A stretch of 64,000 bases of DNA from Calamus simplicifolius (GCA_900491605.1 UESW01004078.1:828286-892285); one strand, 5' to 3'. Counted from the stretch's first letter, positions 20,596-32,545 are shown. Notes: a model not told the origin generated them from the sequence alone. A program made the numbers and translations.

Positions 20596-22481
20596 TCTCT
20601 TATCCTATAAAAGAGACCAAAATTTTTTTAAAATAAATAAGCAACGGAAGCAATAAGATATTGGATCTAATCTAATATCAGCCTATAACAGGATCAATAT
20701 ATAAAAATTATATATATAAAAGGTATAAAAGAATTATACACAGATCAAATCTATGTAAATACAAATAACATAGATTATATCTATGTTTGTGACCTAGTGT
20801 CTTAGATCATATCTAAGTTACCAGTAACTATTGAATCTTTTACCTTTTGATGCTTAATAACTTATGCAGCAATAAAAGGCCTGGTACAACTTCTGCAAGC
20901 CACACAAAGGTGTATGGCCTCTACAGGTGATCCATACCGGGGTTCTGGTTTTGATCAGCCTCTTCAGAGTGCTAGCTCCTCTTCAAGGCTTCGACGATGA
21001 GATTTCTTCTTTTTAACACCAAGGTTCTCTTAGAGTTGTCAAAAGGATGTATGTGTTGAGGAAACATTTTATCCCAGGCTTTATAGCCAGAATTCCTTTT
21101 ATCCTAAAAACTTCTCATCTCCTCATCTCCTTGTCTCTTCTTTCTTGAAAGATAAGGAAGAAACCCTTCATTTTCTTTTTCAGTTAAAAACCGAAAAAGG
21201 TTAAAAGATAAGGAAGAAACTCTTTCATCTTTCTTTTCAATTAAAAATCAAAAAAGGTTAGAAGATAAGGAATGAGGGGTAATTAGGAAGAAGTCATTAA
21301 CATCCATTTTAAATTCAAACTTAAAATTTTGAATTCAAAATTCAAACTTCAAACTTAAAATTAAAATAGTTTGAAATTTAAATTCATAATTTGAATTTAA
21401 ACGGTAAAGATGTTAACATTAGGCTTACCTAAATTTGAGCCCAAACAAATCCCATTTGATTTGACCCAGATATTCATAGCTCAATCAAATTGAGCTAGCC
21501 AACAATCGTATTGCCGATTTAATCCTCCAATTAATGTACTAACATTTAGTTTCTCAATCATCTAGTCAGGTAGAATCCCCTATGGTGTGTGATCCCATAG
21601 GTTCGAACACTAAGCCGATAGTACTGGAACACTTCCAATACTAATCGAAGTTGCCATCTAGCAATGACACCCGACGTCCGGATAGGCCGAAGGTTGCATA
21701 GTAACAATCAAGAACCTCTGGCATCTGATTACCATATAATTTATCCCTTTGACCTTCAATGCTCAAGATGACTTAGGGTTTTAACTGCTAACCCTTGATC
21801 AGCTCATCCATAAAGTATCTCAATCTTCACAAGTCCTGTGACTCCTCACAAGAACTATCTTGGCCAAGATTTTGCTAAATTAAAACACAGTGAGACATTT
21901 ATTTCAAACTGTTTGAAGGGGTCAATCCCATCTTGATCCACTCACTGCTCCACAAGTACTTTACTATACCCAGAAACCTTCTGTCACTGGATTAAAAATG
22001 CAAGTAATCCAGCACCAAAGTATAGTAGGTTGCTTGTAAGCTACCATGGTGATCTCAGGTCAGAGGAACACTTATATCAATATCCCTTCACGAACACTTC
22101 TTGGCAGAAGTGTATTCCGTAGATTGGTCATGTTCAGTGAGATGTCATACACCTCACCTGCATATCATACCAGTATCACCACACTCCTTGGTAAAGAGGA
22201 CAACCAACCCATATGACAAACAACGACCTTTACTTGATATATAGTTGTCCTATAACTATATATCATTTGGTCGCGATTATTTTAAGAACCACTCAATAAA
22301 TCCTCTCTTTCTTGAATCGATTATGGTTCTAAGAACTTCATCACAAAATAATTTATTTCAAAAAGATGCGATGTTATGAACCATCAAATAAATATTTTAT
22401 TAATTAATAATTCATATATATTTATGACTTGCATAATCATCTACATGTTAGTTGATTGGCTTTAGGACATAATTCCCAACA
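20596..22481 (-). repeat. Probable solo copia LTR, minus orientation
   Basis: The right end, read on the minus strand, begins TGTTGGGAATTATGTCCTAA, a typical copia LTR start in plants. The flank CTAAG at 22482-22486 recurs at 20591-20595, which would define an LTR of 1.9 kb. The inner end then lacks a perfect CA terminus, so the left border is tentative. No PBS, polypurine tract or coding region accompanies it, so it looks like a recombined solo LTR. Confidence 0.45.
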
Positions 22482-23938
22482 CTAAGTTTGCCCCGTAGAG
22501 TCACCCCTCTTTACTATAGTTTCTTTCTCCTCTTTTAGAACGAGTTGATGAGGTTTAGCATTGGGCTACTATACTGCTTTCTCATGTAAGGTTCTGCACC
22601 ACTTCCTTCTCCCTCATTCTCTTATTTTCTTTTATAATCTTGTATTTATATATATATCTATTTTATTAATAAATTAATAGAGAAGTTCGATACTTCTTCA
22701 TCTTCTATCAAAAAAGAAGCACAATGTCTTTAATTAGATAAATACTTTGGTTCTTTTGGTTGTATGCAGATAGCATTGTAAATAAAAAAAAGTCCGAGGA
22801 CAGAAAGATGTGGTATAATGGGTTGAAGACATTGTATGGTGCCGGTAAACAAATGGAATTGAAGCTCAAATTCTTAAAAATATATATAAAAAAGGTACCC
22901 TAATTGAATCCCTTTGATTTTTTTTTGCATAATATTTTTTTAAAAAATAATTTTTAACCTATTTATGGAAATGTGTTTTGGGTTAGTGTAATAGCCACGC
23001 CAGCTGGTTGAGGCTGCTGGAGTGGCCAAAAGTCATCTGATCATATTTTCTCCCACTGAACAGAGGATTTCAACCAAATAGGATTTGCCTATCATACTCT
23101 CTTTTTTTCTTTTTTTGCTTGAATTTTTAGGGAAATCGGCGAAGGGATTGTTGACTTTTCAAAAAAATAAAAAATTGATAATGATTTCAATTTTTTTTTT
23201 TTGAAATTAAAGTGTGGCCATGAATGAAAAAATTACTTCAAAATGAGAATGTTAAAAATTAAAGTAAAATTAAAGTGAAGCAAAGATTTCAAAATTATCT
23301 GTTCATCTCTTTAACATTTTTTTTTTTTTTTTTCTGTAGAAGTCAGCAATTCATTTGCCTATTTCTCTGAATGCAAGCTAGTGAAAGCCAAGCAGTGCGA
23401 GTTCTGTTTTGGAAGTTGGAAAATTTTCTATAATTCATAGAAATTAGAATACAATTCTAGTCATAAGGGACAAGCAGCATAGGTCACATGTCTGCCACTG
23501 TCTTGAAATGCTTGGAGTATCTTCTTATCCACAGCCATTGGAAGTAATGCCACAAAATGATAGCATTTTCTTATCACAAATTCCACAAACGAGTATGGTA
23601 TATCATGAGCCATACAACAACACATTCCGGCACATTATATGGTGTCGGGCCTCCAAAAATTTTGAGCGTAGGACTATTGTCTGCAAATTTCAACTCCAAT
23701 TAGATCCTAGTTAATCATGACTTTTTGCTTCTAATTAAGCAAGAGATATATAGAAAACTCGTAACAAGTTGGTAAATAGGCAAGCTTTGGGCTGATTCAA
23801 AAACTAAACAAAATGAGAAGACTGAAAATTCCTTATCTAGAAAACTTTGATTAAATTTCTGCTGCAGTTGTATTAGACATTACATCACAGAGAGAGAGAG
23901 AGAGAGAGAGAGAGATCCACTGATTTTTCCTGGCAGAA
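22482..23938. other. AT-rich intergenic or intron-like DNA
   Basis: Contains poly(T) and poly(A) runs and an (AG)n microsatellite at 23889-23915. One exon-like block at 22770-22894 on the plus strand is bounded by TGTATGCAG| and AAAG|GTACCC and is open in a Lys-rich frame (MWYNGLKTLYGAGKQMELKL). I do not recognise it, and it may be fortuitous. The ORF at 23508-23714 has no domain. Confidence 0.4.
23889..23915. repeat. (AG)n microsatellite
   Basis: About 13 uninterrupted AG units. Confidence 0.97.
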
Positions 23939-23939
23939 A

Positions 23940-24056
23940 AAAAAAATGCAAATAATGGACAACACATAAGGAGGACAACATGGTACCCAGGCTTACCACC
24001 AATAATTCCCCTTCTGCATCCCATGGGTGGGTTTCATAAGATTTCCCAACCGATTT
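23940..24056 (-). pseudogene. Diverged tandem duplicate of the last exon below
   Basis: This stretch closely parallels 24075-24190. Shared blocks include GAGGACAACATG, ACCACCAATAA against CTACCAATAA, GCATCCCATGG and TTTCATAAGA. The offset is about 132 bp. It therefore duplicates the C-terminal codons and 3' flank of the neighbouring minus-strand gene. It contains no extended frame of its own. It may supply an alternative 3' end or be inert. Confidence 0.65.
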
Positions 24057-24115
24057 TTCATAATTGAAAATTTAAAAAGGCAGATGATGTTACAACACAT
24101 GAAGAGGACAACATG

Positions 24116-25281
24116 TTATAATGGCTCACTACCAATAAACTCCCCACTTGCATCCCATGGACGAGTTTCATAAGACTTCCCAATGATACTGTGCTTCTGA
24201 CTTACTGACCCATCTTCACATCTATACTCAGGAAAGTAATCCAAGAATGACCTGGTTCCCAGTGTATCAACTCCCTCAAAGAGAAAGTGCTTCAGCAAAT
24301 CCTAACAACAATAAAGGTTGAGAAAAAAGCCGAATGAAAACCTTGCTTTAAAACATTCACAAAGCTCTATGACACATAATTTAATTTTCAGGGAGGCACC
24401 TCTGCGAGTTTCTCTCCGATCAGCCTCTTCAAAATTGGATGTCCAGGATCCTGATATATGACCAAATAAATGTTAGCCTCTAGAACTGCTTAGGAGCATT
24501 TTGGAGACTATTGTTTAATATGATCTCTTACCTCTGTGCATTTGATATTGTCCAATTAGAACTTCTAAGCTTATGCATATCTATTGAAAACACCATATTT
24601 AGAGGCTTCTTTGACTGTCTAGTCTCCAAAATTCAAAATATCAGTCCATGTTTAAATCATTAAGCTAAATTTAAATTATTCTAAACAAAAGAAATCAAGG
24701 ATTTTATACCTGAAAATAATCCACGAATGTAGAATATAGAACATCGTGCATGTATTTGCTTGAACTGAGTGTAATCCAAATCACAATTGATGAGAAAAAT
24801 CTAAGAGATTCACTTGTAATCTTGCCTCCCCAGGGCAGAAGCTGTATAGTCTTAGTTAAAAATGTGAAGCTACATATTTGGCAAGTATGATTTAAACACG
24901 TTAACGTTAGTAGTAGAATTGGCATGTTAAATTACTAAATCTTTGATACCTCAGCATATTTCTGGCCAAGAGGCATTAACTTCATATAGTACTTCTCTTT
25001 GTAATTCCTTTGGATGGTCACATCATACAAAGGATTAAGATCTCTACAAAAAAACCAATCAAGGATCAGTTAAGAGTAATTTTAAAAGCTCCATAAAATT
25101 TTGGAAAATGAAAAATCATGTGCACTTGATAACTGAAATTATTGACTATATTCTTTATTTCTTTCTTTCTTTTTTTTCAATCCTTGTTTTCTTTGAAGTG
25201 TGTAGTAATCAAAAATCCAGACAAAGAGCACCTAACCTTTTGAAAAGATGTGGAACGTCATAACAGAAAATGCAGCCGAAG
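24116..25281 (-). CDS. 3' exons of an unidentified host gene (five exons)
   Basis: Minus-strand exons with consistent splice sites and phases: 25281-25237, 25043-24950, 24841-24710, 24450-24400 and 24301-24116 (TAA stop at 24118-24116). Every junction has AG before and GT after the exon, and the joined frame stays open for about 170 codons. Recognisable pieces include LNPLYDVTIQRNYKEKYYMK, LPWGGKITSES, GHPILKRLIGEKLAEDLLKH and YFPEYRCEDGS. I do not recognise the family, and no transmembrane segment is evident. The 5' exons are missing: the Tat element sits 160 bp upstream of the first visible exon, so the gene is either split by it within an intron or truncated. Preserved splice sites and an open frame argue that it is or recently was functional. 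Confidence 0.7.
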
Positions 25282-25437
25282 CTATGTTAGATGGGAAGTA
25301 ATATACATGAAAGTCTTTTAAATCTTTACTTTGAAAATCTAAACAATGGGATCAGGATACAAATGCCATAAAGTAATCATAAAATTGGCATATAAGGTGC
25401 TTGGACTTAGACACCCTTAAGGTAGTAAAAAAGAATG

Positions 25438-25442
25438 GTTTG
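25438..25442. repeat. Target-site duplication GTTTG, left
   Basis: Identical to 41172-41176. The two flank the TGTTG...CAACA termini of the 15.7-kb element. Confidence 0.95.
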
Positions 25443-26602
25443 TGTTGCCGCCGGGATCCGTCCTCCGACTCGGGCACGGTCGATCTCCAGGGAAGAGGGG
25501 GTGGACCTGCACAAGAAGTCCTCGTGTGAGAGGCGTTGGGGGTGGCCCTCCGCGGAAGACCCTCCGACGCTCAAGTCAGTGGAGAAGGAATCGACGATAA
25601 CCAGATAATGGGGAGGTGGATCTCTCCGGGAGACCTCTCCGGGGATGGCCAATCGAGAGCTCTAGAGGGCAAGAGCACCAACGAGCCGCCGGAGAGAGCA
25701 GCCAGAGTGAGAGCGCACGTATGGGTGCGCCAAAAAGATGCGTGCGTATGCGTAGGGAGATGCGTACCTGAGGGAATCTGGGAGTGTCCAATTTATAGAC
25801 TGTCATCTGGACCTTGAGCGTCATCTGGAAGGTTCAGAGGTTGTTAGGATACGGAGGTGGATAGAATCAGGCCGCTGTGGGGCTGTGGAATCCGTATCCT
25901 GTTTGTTAGGGGATTGACAGCTGGGAGAGCTCCTTGATGTCTCGAGATCTGGTCGAGTAGACCTGGGGCAGTTACGATAGGTTTTAGGCCACGTTTCGAC
26001 ATGATTCCTTGTCTAGGATGCCGTTATGGTGAACCTGGGCTCTCCCGCATCAGGTTCCACGGAGGTGGGTATTGGATTGTGGATCATTTGACGTAGCCAG
26101 ACCATGGTGGCTCTGGGGGAAACGAGCTACGGGAGCCCGGAAGGGCCGAGCCACGGAAGCCCGGAAGGGCCGAGCTACGAAAGCCCGGAGGGAGCCGAGC
26201 TATGGAAGCCCGGAAGGAGCCGAGCCACGGAAGCCCGGAAGGGCCGAGCTAGGGAAGCCCGGAAGGGCCGAGCTGCGAAAGCCCGGAAGGAGCCGAATCA
26301 CGGAAGCTCGGAAGGGCCGAGCTATGAAAGCCCGGAAGGACCGAGCTACGGAAGCCCGGAAGGGCCGAGCTATGTAAGCCCGGGAAGGCCGAGCTAGGGA
26401 AGCCCGGAAGGGCCGAGCTACGGAAGCCCGGAAGGGCCGAGCTACGGAAGCCTGGAAGGGGCCGAGCTAGGGAAGCCCGGAAGGGCCGAGCTAGGGAAGC
26501 CCGGAAGGACCGAGCTACGGAAGCCCGGAAGGACCGAGGGAGGAGGTCGACCTTAGCCGCCTCGCACGGATATTAATGCAATATCGATTTTACCTTCCAA
26601 CA
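25443..26602 (-). repeat. Tat element 3' LTR
   Basis: TGTTGCCGCC...CCAACA, 1160 bp, homologous to 39966-41171. It carries a 24-bp tandem array (26113-26534). On the minus strand CTATAAATTGG near 25791-25801 is the likely TATA box. It contains about two fewer 24-bp units than the partner LTR. Confidence 0.95.
26113..26534. repeat. 24-bp tandem repeat in the Tat LTR (about 17 copies)
   Basis: The unit is GGAAGCCCGGAAGGGCCGAG plus CTAC, with occasional 25-bp variants. It is eight codons long, so it gives open frames reading GSPEGPSY that are not genes. The same array is at 40636-41106 in the other LTR. Confidence 0.95.
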
Positions 26603-26625
26603 CATACCCTCCACTCCCTAGTTCG
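26603..26625 (-). other. Polypurine tract of the Tat element
   Basis: Read on the minus strand this is CTAGGGAGTGGAGGGTATG, directly upstream of the 3' LTR TG. It fixes the element orientation as minus. Confidence 0.8.
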
Positions 26626-26901
26626 AAGCGTAGGTTCGGGCATAGGGAGTACAAGTCCAAATGGCGCATCCCGGATGGGACATCTTGGTTTAGACAGCTC
26701 GTGCAATGATGCCCTAATTAATGTGACAGAGCCATACTGCCTTCGGGGCTAAGGCTCCTTCGAGAGTGACGGTTGAGATTACGCCACGTCGTGAATCCCG
26801 ATCGATCTGCCGTTTGTCGAGGCGATTCCGGACGCCTCGGGCGAGATGCCCTATCTCCTCAAGGCGGCTTCCTTAGCGGGGAAGCAAAGTGACAGTCGCA
26901 C

Positions 26902-26909
26902 TATATATA
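26902..26909 (+). promoter_or_regulatory. TATA box of the antisense gene
   Basis: TATATATA, about 100 bp before the ATG at 27010, on the strand opposite to gag-pol and 300 bp inside the 3' LTR. A start site about 30 bp downstream would give a short leader. Confidence 0.6.
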
Positions 26910-27009
26910 CATGCATGTTCGCATCATCCTCTCATCTTGTTTTTCGAAGAGTTTGGCCTCTCATCCTTCTCTACGCTCGTCGTTTCACCTGGTGTTCTTC
27001 TCAACCGCG

Positions 27010-29993
27010 ATGGCGACGAGCCCCGACGATGTGGTTTCGGAGATTGCAGCTGAGGATTTAGGGAGGATCCACCAATGGTACGGCATGCCCTCAGATGTCG
27101 TTCTGCGGGTGCCGAAGCCTGAGGATAGGGTCTCGCGAGATTTGGAGTCCGAGGTCTTCATTTATGAGGATAGTTTGAAGGCAGGCTTTCGCTTCCCTCT
27201 CCATCCTTTGGTGAAGGAGATAATGACCCACTACAACATCTGCCCGGCGATGGTGGCCCCAAACAGTTGGCGGAACATCATCGGATTTATTTCAATGTGC
27301 CACCAGATCCGAATCGTCGCCACTCTCTCCCTTTTCCGTGCCTGCTACCACTTGATTCCTGGGAGGAAATCAGAGTGGCCCTACATTGGATCCCGGAGAT
27401 CTTTCAACGTCATTGCGGATAAGCCATCCTCCATCAAGGGGTAGAAGAGTCGGTTCGTTATTGCAGAGGGGAATATCGGTTCCGACTTCCCTCGGAAATG
27501 GGGTAATTTTGCGAGGGATGCGGAGACGCATCCAGCTTTGTCGGCGCAGGAGGAGAGGGACCTGGATGTCCTTCGCAATGGCCAGGTATTTTCTGCCAAC
27601 GATCTGCTATCGGAGGGGGCCCTCTTTGCGGCCGGGCTCAGTCCTCTGGACCTGCAAGGTGAATCCCTTCTTTTATCCCTTTCTTGCTGTATGTTTTTCT
27701 CGATGAATGTGTTTGGAACTGAGTATGCGTGTTTCATTCTGACAGCCAAACGATCGGCGTTGTCGAACCTCTCCAAGAGGAAGAGAGAAAAACGCCCAGG
27801 GAAGAGTAGCGGCGCGGACAGTGGCCGGCCCGAAAAAAGGGCTCACATCTCCGCAAGAAGCCCGCCGGGCACCGGAGCAGTCACGGCAGGAGCGCCGGGA
27901 GCGAAGGAGGATCCGGGGAGAACGGTTACGGCCCTCGGCCCTCTCATGTTGGAGATATCGGATAGCTCGGACGAGGCTCCGTTGGCTCGTCCGTCCGCGT
28001 CCCCCCTGAAAGAGGAACCAGCGACGGATTTGGGAGAGGCGGTTGTTGCTGAGGAGCCTACTGTCCCCGCGGGATCGCCATCAGCTCCAGCAGGAGAAGG
28101 AGAGGCGGCGGCCGCAGCCGGGGAGGTTCAGGGAGAGCCCCCTCTTGGTCTCTCTGCAGGGGAGTCCGGTAGTAGTGAGGTCGGACCGCCCTCGATGGGT
28201 CAAGAGGCGGGTCAGACCGAGGCTTCGGGGGAGCCTGTGGAGGAGACACAGATGGTGGTAACCGGGAAAGGTGCGTCGAAGGAGGGGACGCAGCAAGGTG
28301 GGAGTCCCGCATTGGGAGCTCCTTCGAAAAAGGTTTTGGGGAGGCTGGCGCTTGGGCTAGCCGAATTATCCGAGGAAGTCCAAGCCAGGGCCTTGATAGA
28401 GGAGGCTGGGAAATTGGGGGCCTCTCAGGCGGAGGTTGCCCAAGTTGGTCCCTCAGGCGGGGACGGTCAGCCCAGCGGCTCGAGCGCCGGTGTTGAGGAG
28501 GCGTTTTCCGCCTTAATGAGGTCGGCCTTGTATCCAGGTGCAGATCCTTCGGCGGACAAGTTTGCAGACTTGGAGCTAGTTGATGCCGCGTTCGGTCAGC
28601 AAGGCGTGGCCGAAAATGTTCATCTCCTTCCCGACATCGACAATACGACCCTGATGAGGATGACTCGGGCCTATGCCTTGCGGGTAAGTTATTTCTCTTG
28701 TGCGGTAGATGTTTCCCGATTGACCCCATCGTGGGTTTTTATTCATCTTTTGTTTCGCAGAGCATTTTGCTTTCTCGGGCGATATGCTGGCGCTTGAATT
28801 TAGCGACAGGGGCCAGCATTCAAGCCAGGAGGGACAATGCCGAGCTCCAATCACGACTGAAAGTGTCTGAGAAGTTCAAAGAGCTTATGGATATGACTGA
28901 TAGGAGCTTGAAGGGAATAAGGGCGGCACACCAGGTCGCCCTGGCCGAGGTGTCCAAGCAAAAGCGTAGGGTGGAGGAGTTGCAGGAACTCCTGGCGAAG
29001 AATGATAACGCGTGCCTGGAGCTAGCCAGAATCGAGTCGAAACATTCCGCGAAGATGAAGGCGATGCGGAGAGAACATAGTGAGAGTATGGGTTGGCTGG
29101 GGAGGGAAGCCGCCGACGAGAGGAAGCGTTTGACTAGGATGCTCAACGAGGTGGAAGAGCGACTGAAGCGCCGCGACAGCGAAATTGCCCACTTGAGGGA
29201 GGGCGCTAAATGGCAACAAGGGGTGATAGCTCGGGTGAACAGCGAGCTATCCCAAGCCCAGGAGGATGCTGAAGCCAAACAGTCGAGGATCAATAATCTG
29301 CAGGAGAGAGTCGAGCTGGTCGGGGCCGACAGAACAAGAGCCAGGAGTGAGGCTGAGGAGTCGGCCAAGAGGTTGGCCAGACGAGAGGAGGAGGTACGAT
29401 CTCATTCCCCCCCCCCCCCCTTTTAGCTTTTTCTACTGGTTTCTTGTGATGCCGACTTACTTCAGCTTTTTCATATGGCGAAGCTGGAGTTGGAGGTTCG
29501 GGCTCTTCAAGGCGAGCTAGTGTCTAGCTGCAGCAAGAGCTCGGAATTCGAGATGCGGGCCGGCGAGTTCGAGGAGCAAAATATCATTCTGCGGGCCCAA
29601 GTCGCAGAGGCTGAGAAACAGGCTGCTGAGGCCAACATGCAGCTCGCCATACTCAAGGGGAGGCAGGATGCTATCGGCGTTGACGCCTTCCAACTTGGGT
29701 TGTAGGAATGCAAAGAGAAGATATCCAGCGAGCATCTAGAATGGGATCTCTCTTTTCTGGACGCCGAAACTCCTGATGACGGTGAGTCCGACGGAGAAGA
29801 AGAGGACGAATATGTCGACGTTTTCGACACTGATCCTGGTGCTGTCCCAGGTCCCAGCGAAGTCGCAGCTTCTGGGGGACGGTCGCCAACTGCTGCTGAA
29901 GGGGCAAAAGTATTAGAGAAGGGGGAGTCTAGTCACACTTCTGTAGACGTAACCGAGAGCTCGGCCAGAACCGATGTGGTTCCTGACCCTTAG
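27010..29993 (+). pseudogene. Antisense-strand gene of the Tat element (Transposase_28-like N-terminus, coiled-coil C-terminus)
   Basis: Four exons fit the frame: 27010-27658, 27746-28683, 28761-29393 and 29466-29993 (stop TAG 29991), about 915 codons. The ATG at 27010 sits in GCGATGGCG. Intron 1 (87 bp) has no stop and is a multiple of three, so its retention would keep the frame. The first ~200 residues (DLGRIHQWYGMP, FRFPLHPLVKEIMTHYNICP, NSWRNIIGFISMC) match the plant family catalogued as putative gypsy-type transposon (Transposase_28). The function of that family is unknown. The middle is Pro/Ala/Gly/Ser-rich, residues about 530-800 form a long charged coiled coil, and the tail is acidic (GEEEDEYVDVF). 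Two in-frame TAG codons (27442-27444, 29703-29705) interrupt it. It has its own TATA box and an AATAAA at 30041. Confidence 0.8.
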
Positions 29994-30040
29994 GGGCCAC
30001 TCCTGTATCTCGTTTTTCAAGAGTCTGTTTGGTGTCTCTT

Positions 30041-30046
30041 AATAAA
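30041..30046 (+). terminator. Poly(A) signal of the antisense gene
   Basis: AATAAA, 48 bases after the stop codon, followed by T-rich sequence. Confidence 0.6.
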
Positions 30047-30299
30047 AGAATCTTCTATTTCCACTTAAGTGCTTTTCTTGCGTGGCCTCGTTGTCGTCTA
30101 GTCTCGCCTCAATCGTGAGCAACTTATGGCTCGCTGATACTCTTAGGTTATCCTTATTCCGGGATTGAAGGAATGCATTGGCTTGGCCCAAGGCAGGGCG
30201 ACAGCCTTGACCAGCGGACTGGGAGATGATCTGGTCCGGTTGGTGTCTTAGTTAAGACCCGAGACATGAAGCCAATCGATTGAGATCGATGGACAGGGC

Positions 30300-30490
30300 A
30301 GGTCAGTGTGGGTCGACCGACAGAACAGATCTGTTGAGGCCGACAGGCGAGATAGGTCGACCGAGGCCGACGAGCAAAAATAGGTCGGCTGGGGCCGACA
30401 AGCAAAAATAGGTCGGCTGGGGCCGATGAGGAAGATAGGTCGGCTGGGGCCGACGAACGAGATGGGTCGACTGGGGCCGACGAGGAAAAT
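30300..30490. repeat. 28-bp degenerate repeat (about 6 copies)
   Basis: Units of 27-28 bp with AGGTCGGCTGGGGCCGAC, itself an inverted repeat (GTCGG-CTGGGG-CCGAC). Spacers are A-rich. It lies downstream of the antisense gene and contains no ORF of interest. Confidence 0.85.
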
Positions 30491-30924
30491 AAGCCTTCGT
30501 GCTTTCTGCTATTCTGCCAACGCCCTGCTGTTCCGCAGGTGATTCGGTTTTTATTTCACCGAAACTGATGATACGGCGCTCTGGGGAACATAAAGCTGCT
30601 CTGCGGCTTTCCGGAAGATGCTCTTTTCCCATGCAGGTCGCCTCATCGTGCCACGTACGCAGCCGCTTACCATTGGAGGATGTTATTTTCGAAGGACGAT
30701 ATTCTGAGCCTGCCAGTTTTCAAAGTGCTGGTGGGCGATCTCCTGCATTTAATGACCGTGATTCGGGATCAGGAGGAGATCTCCGTATACGTCACAACCC
30801 AGGCGGTGGGCTTGGCGCGCAGTAGGGCGCCGCGTCTATCCTGAGGGGCCACGTGGTGGCACGGACCAGATGTTTGAATCTCGGGACTTTCAGCTTGGGT
30901 AGCTTTTCCTGGCTCATTTCTGCC

Positions 30925-31690
30925 TATAAAAAGGGGAGAAAGGGGTCATGTTTGGTTATCCCAAAGTTCTTTTTCCATTAGAACTTCCACCATGCTTATT
31001 TTTCTGCCGTTGCGCATGGGAGGACCGAGCTTTCCTCTCATGGGCTCCTTGCCACCGGATAGCTGGGGCGACGGGGGAGCTGCGAAGGATGGCTCACCCT
31101 TAGGGGATGAGTCCCGGAGATCATATGGAGAGCGCACATAGGGGGCGCAGAGATCACACGGGGAGCACACATATACTCTTCCCGTGTGACCTTTGTGGCC
31201 TGTTACGGGGGGCTTACGGTAGGAAGTGTATCGACACCCCCGTAGCATGCACAGACTCTCCCCCTTTCGCTGGCCTGGATTCCCATCCCTTCTCTGAGGG
31301 GAATCCTTGCCACGGGGCGAAGAATATGGGAGCAACCGGGGTCTGATGGCCCTCGAGCCTCTCGGTTGGGCGGCGGCCTGCGATCCAGCACCCCCTCCTA
31401 GGGGAGCGGGCTGGTTCGTCCGAGTCCTCAGAATCAGCATCCACGGGCCGTGCCACCTTCTGAATCTCTTCATTCGGTGGGAGCCGTGGAGGGTCAGCTT
31501 TATCAACCGCCCAGACGGGCTGACCGTTTCGTGGTTTGCCTGATTTGTCGATCCGGACATCGGAGTATCACAGCTGCCTAGGTCTGCTTTGGAGCAGTTG
31601 TCCGAGTTTTGTACTTGTCTTTATTTTATGTATTTTGATGCTCTTGTAATGCCTCTAAGGCATTTGTAACCGATCTCGACTGGCAATAAA
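30925..31690 (+). other. Second TATA-headed unit in the antisense region, with a 49-codon ORF
   Basis: TATAAAA at 30925 is followed 60 bases later by CCACCATGC, a good start context, with the ATG at 30992. The frame (MLIFLPLRMGGPSFPLMG...) ends at TAG 31139-31141, 49 codons. An AATAAA lies at 31685. Between are CG-rich sequence and a near-duplicate CACACGGG/CCCGTGTG pair at 31156-31190 that could form a hairpin. It may be a short coding unit, a degraded gene whose frame is lost, or a noncoding transcript. I recognise no protein. Confidence 0.35.
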
Positions 31691-32540
31691 GTGAGTTATG
31701 TTTTGTTTTTCAATCTCTATCTTTTTTGTGCCGAGTTTGCTGTCATTGTTGTTTATGGGGTACAAAGGCATCCCGCTTGTCCTTAGATGAGGATCCCACG
31801 CTGTCCGAACTAATCGAGGTTCGCAAGCGACATTTTGGGACCGTTCGAAGAAATGTGCTCCCTACTTCGATCCGAAGCTTGGGATTTTTGTGCCTTGCTC
31901 TTATCGGAGCTCGAATTGTCGTGGGTCGGTTTGGCCGAAGTTCAGGGAATCTGTGCCTTTTCCCGTAGTGGTTCAGGAAACTTGTTGCCCGGCCTAACCG
32001 GGGGTTCGAAGATTTTGGCTTGGCCCTGCCAAGGTTCGGAGATTTTTTCACTTGGCCCTGCCGAGATTTGGAGAATTTTTAGCTCGGCCCAGCCGAGGTT
32101 CGGAGAAATTCGGCTTGGCCCTGCCAAGGTTCGGAGATTCGGGCTCAAGGGAGCGATTTAGTTGTCATTGTGGGCCATGGTGCTATGTCTATGCGGCGCT
32201 TGGTGATGGGTGCCAAGTCGGTACGAGCAGTATATTGTCACGCTTTTTGCTCGGTGACGCTACTCTTCCCAAGGGGACAGGTCATTGGCCGGATGTCGGA
32301 CTTCTTCCCTCTGTTCTTCCTGAAAAGGGAGCTTGGGGAAATGCCGTGTGCATTTATTACTGGGGGTGGCAGATCGGAAGGTAGTCTGTTCGGGGGAATT
32401 CCCGATTAGTCAGTCCACACTTACCGATCTTACTCGGGATGGGGTGTGGTACCTCGGACTTTGCAGCCTTTGAAATGACGACACGTGGCAAGCTCTTATG
32501 GGTCGGCGGCTATGGCGCGACCGACTGAGATACCTGTCCA
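31691..32540. repeat. Noncoding spacer with a degenerate copy of the 32-bp monomer array
   Basis: At 31995-32145 there are about five diverged units of the pattern CTTGGCCCTGCCAAGGTTCG, the same monomer that forms the large array at 33358-34345. The rest shows no coding sequence or regulatory motif I can support. Confidence 0.75.
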
Positions 32541-32545
32541 GCGAG

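Noticed and set aside
26072..26397. ORFs of about 100 codons with GSPEGPSY repeats, and the like at 40629-40991
   Set aside because: 24-bp LTR minisatellite, eight codons per unit.
28058..29368. Minus-strand ORFs of 182-223 codons
   Set aside because: They are shadows of exons 2 and 3 of the antisense gene, whose plus-strand frame has proper splice sites and coiled-coil periodicity.
30946..31560. 204-codon minus-strand ORF in the Tat 3' region
   Set aside because: GC-rich composition, no domain, no promoter on that strand. The regulatory signals here lie on the plus strand.
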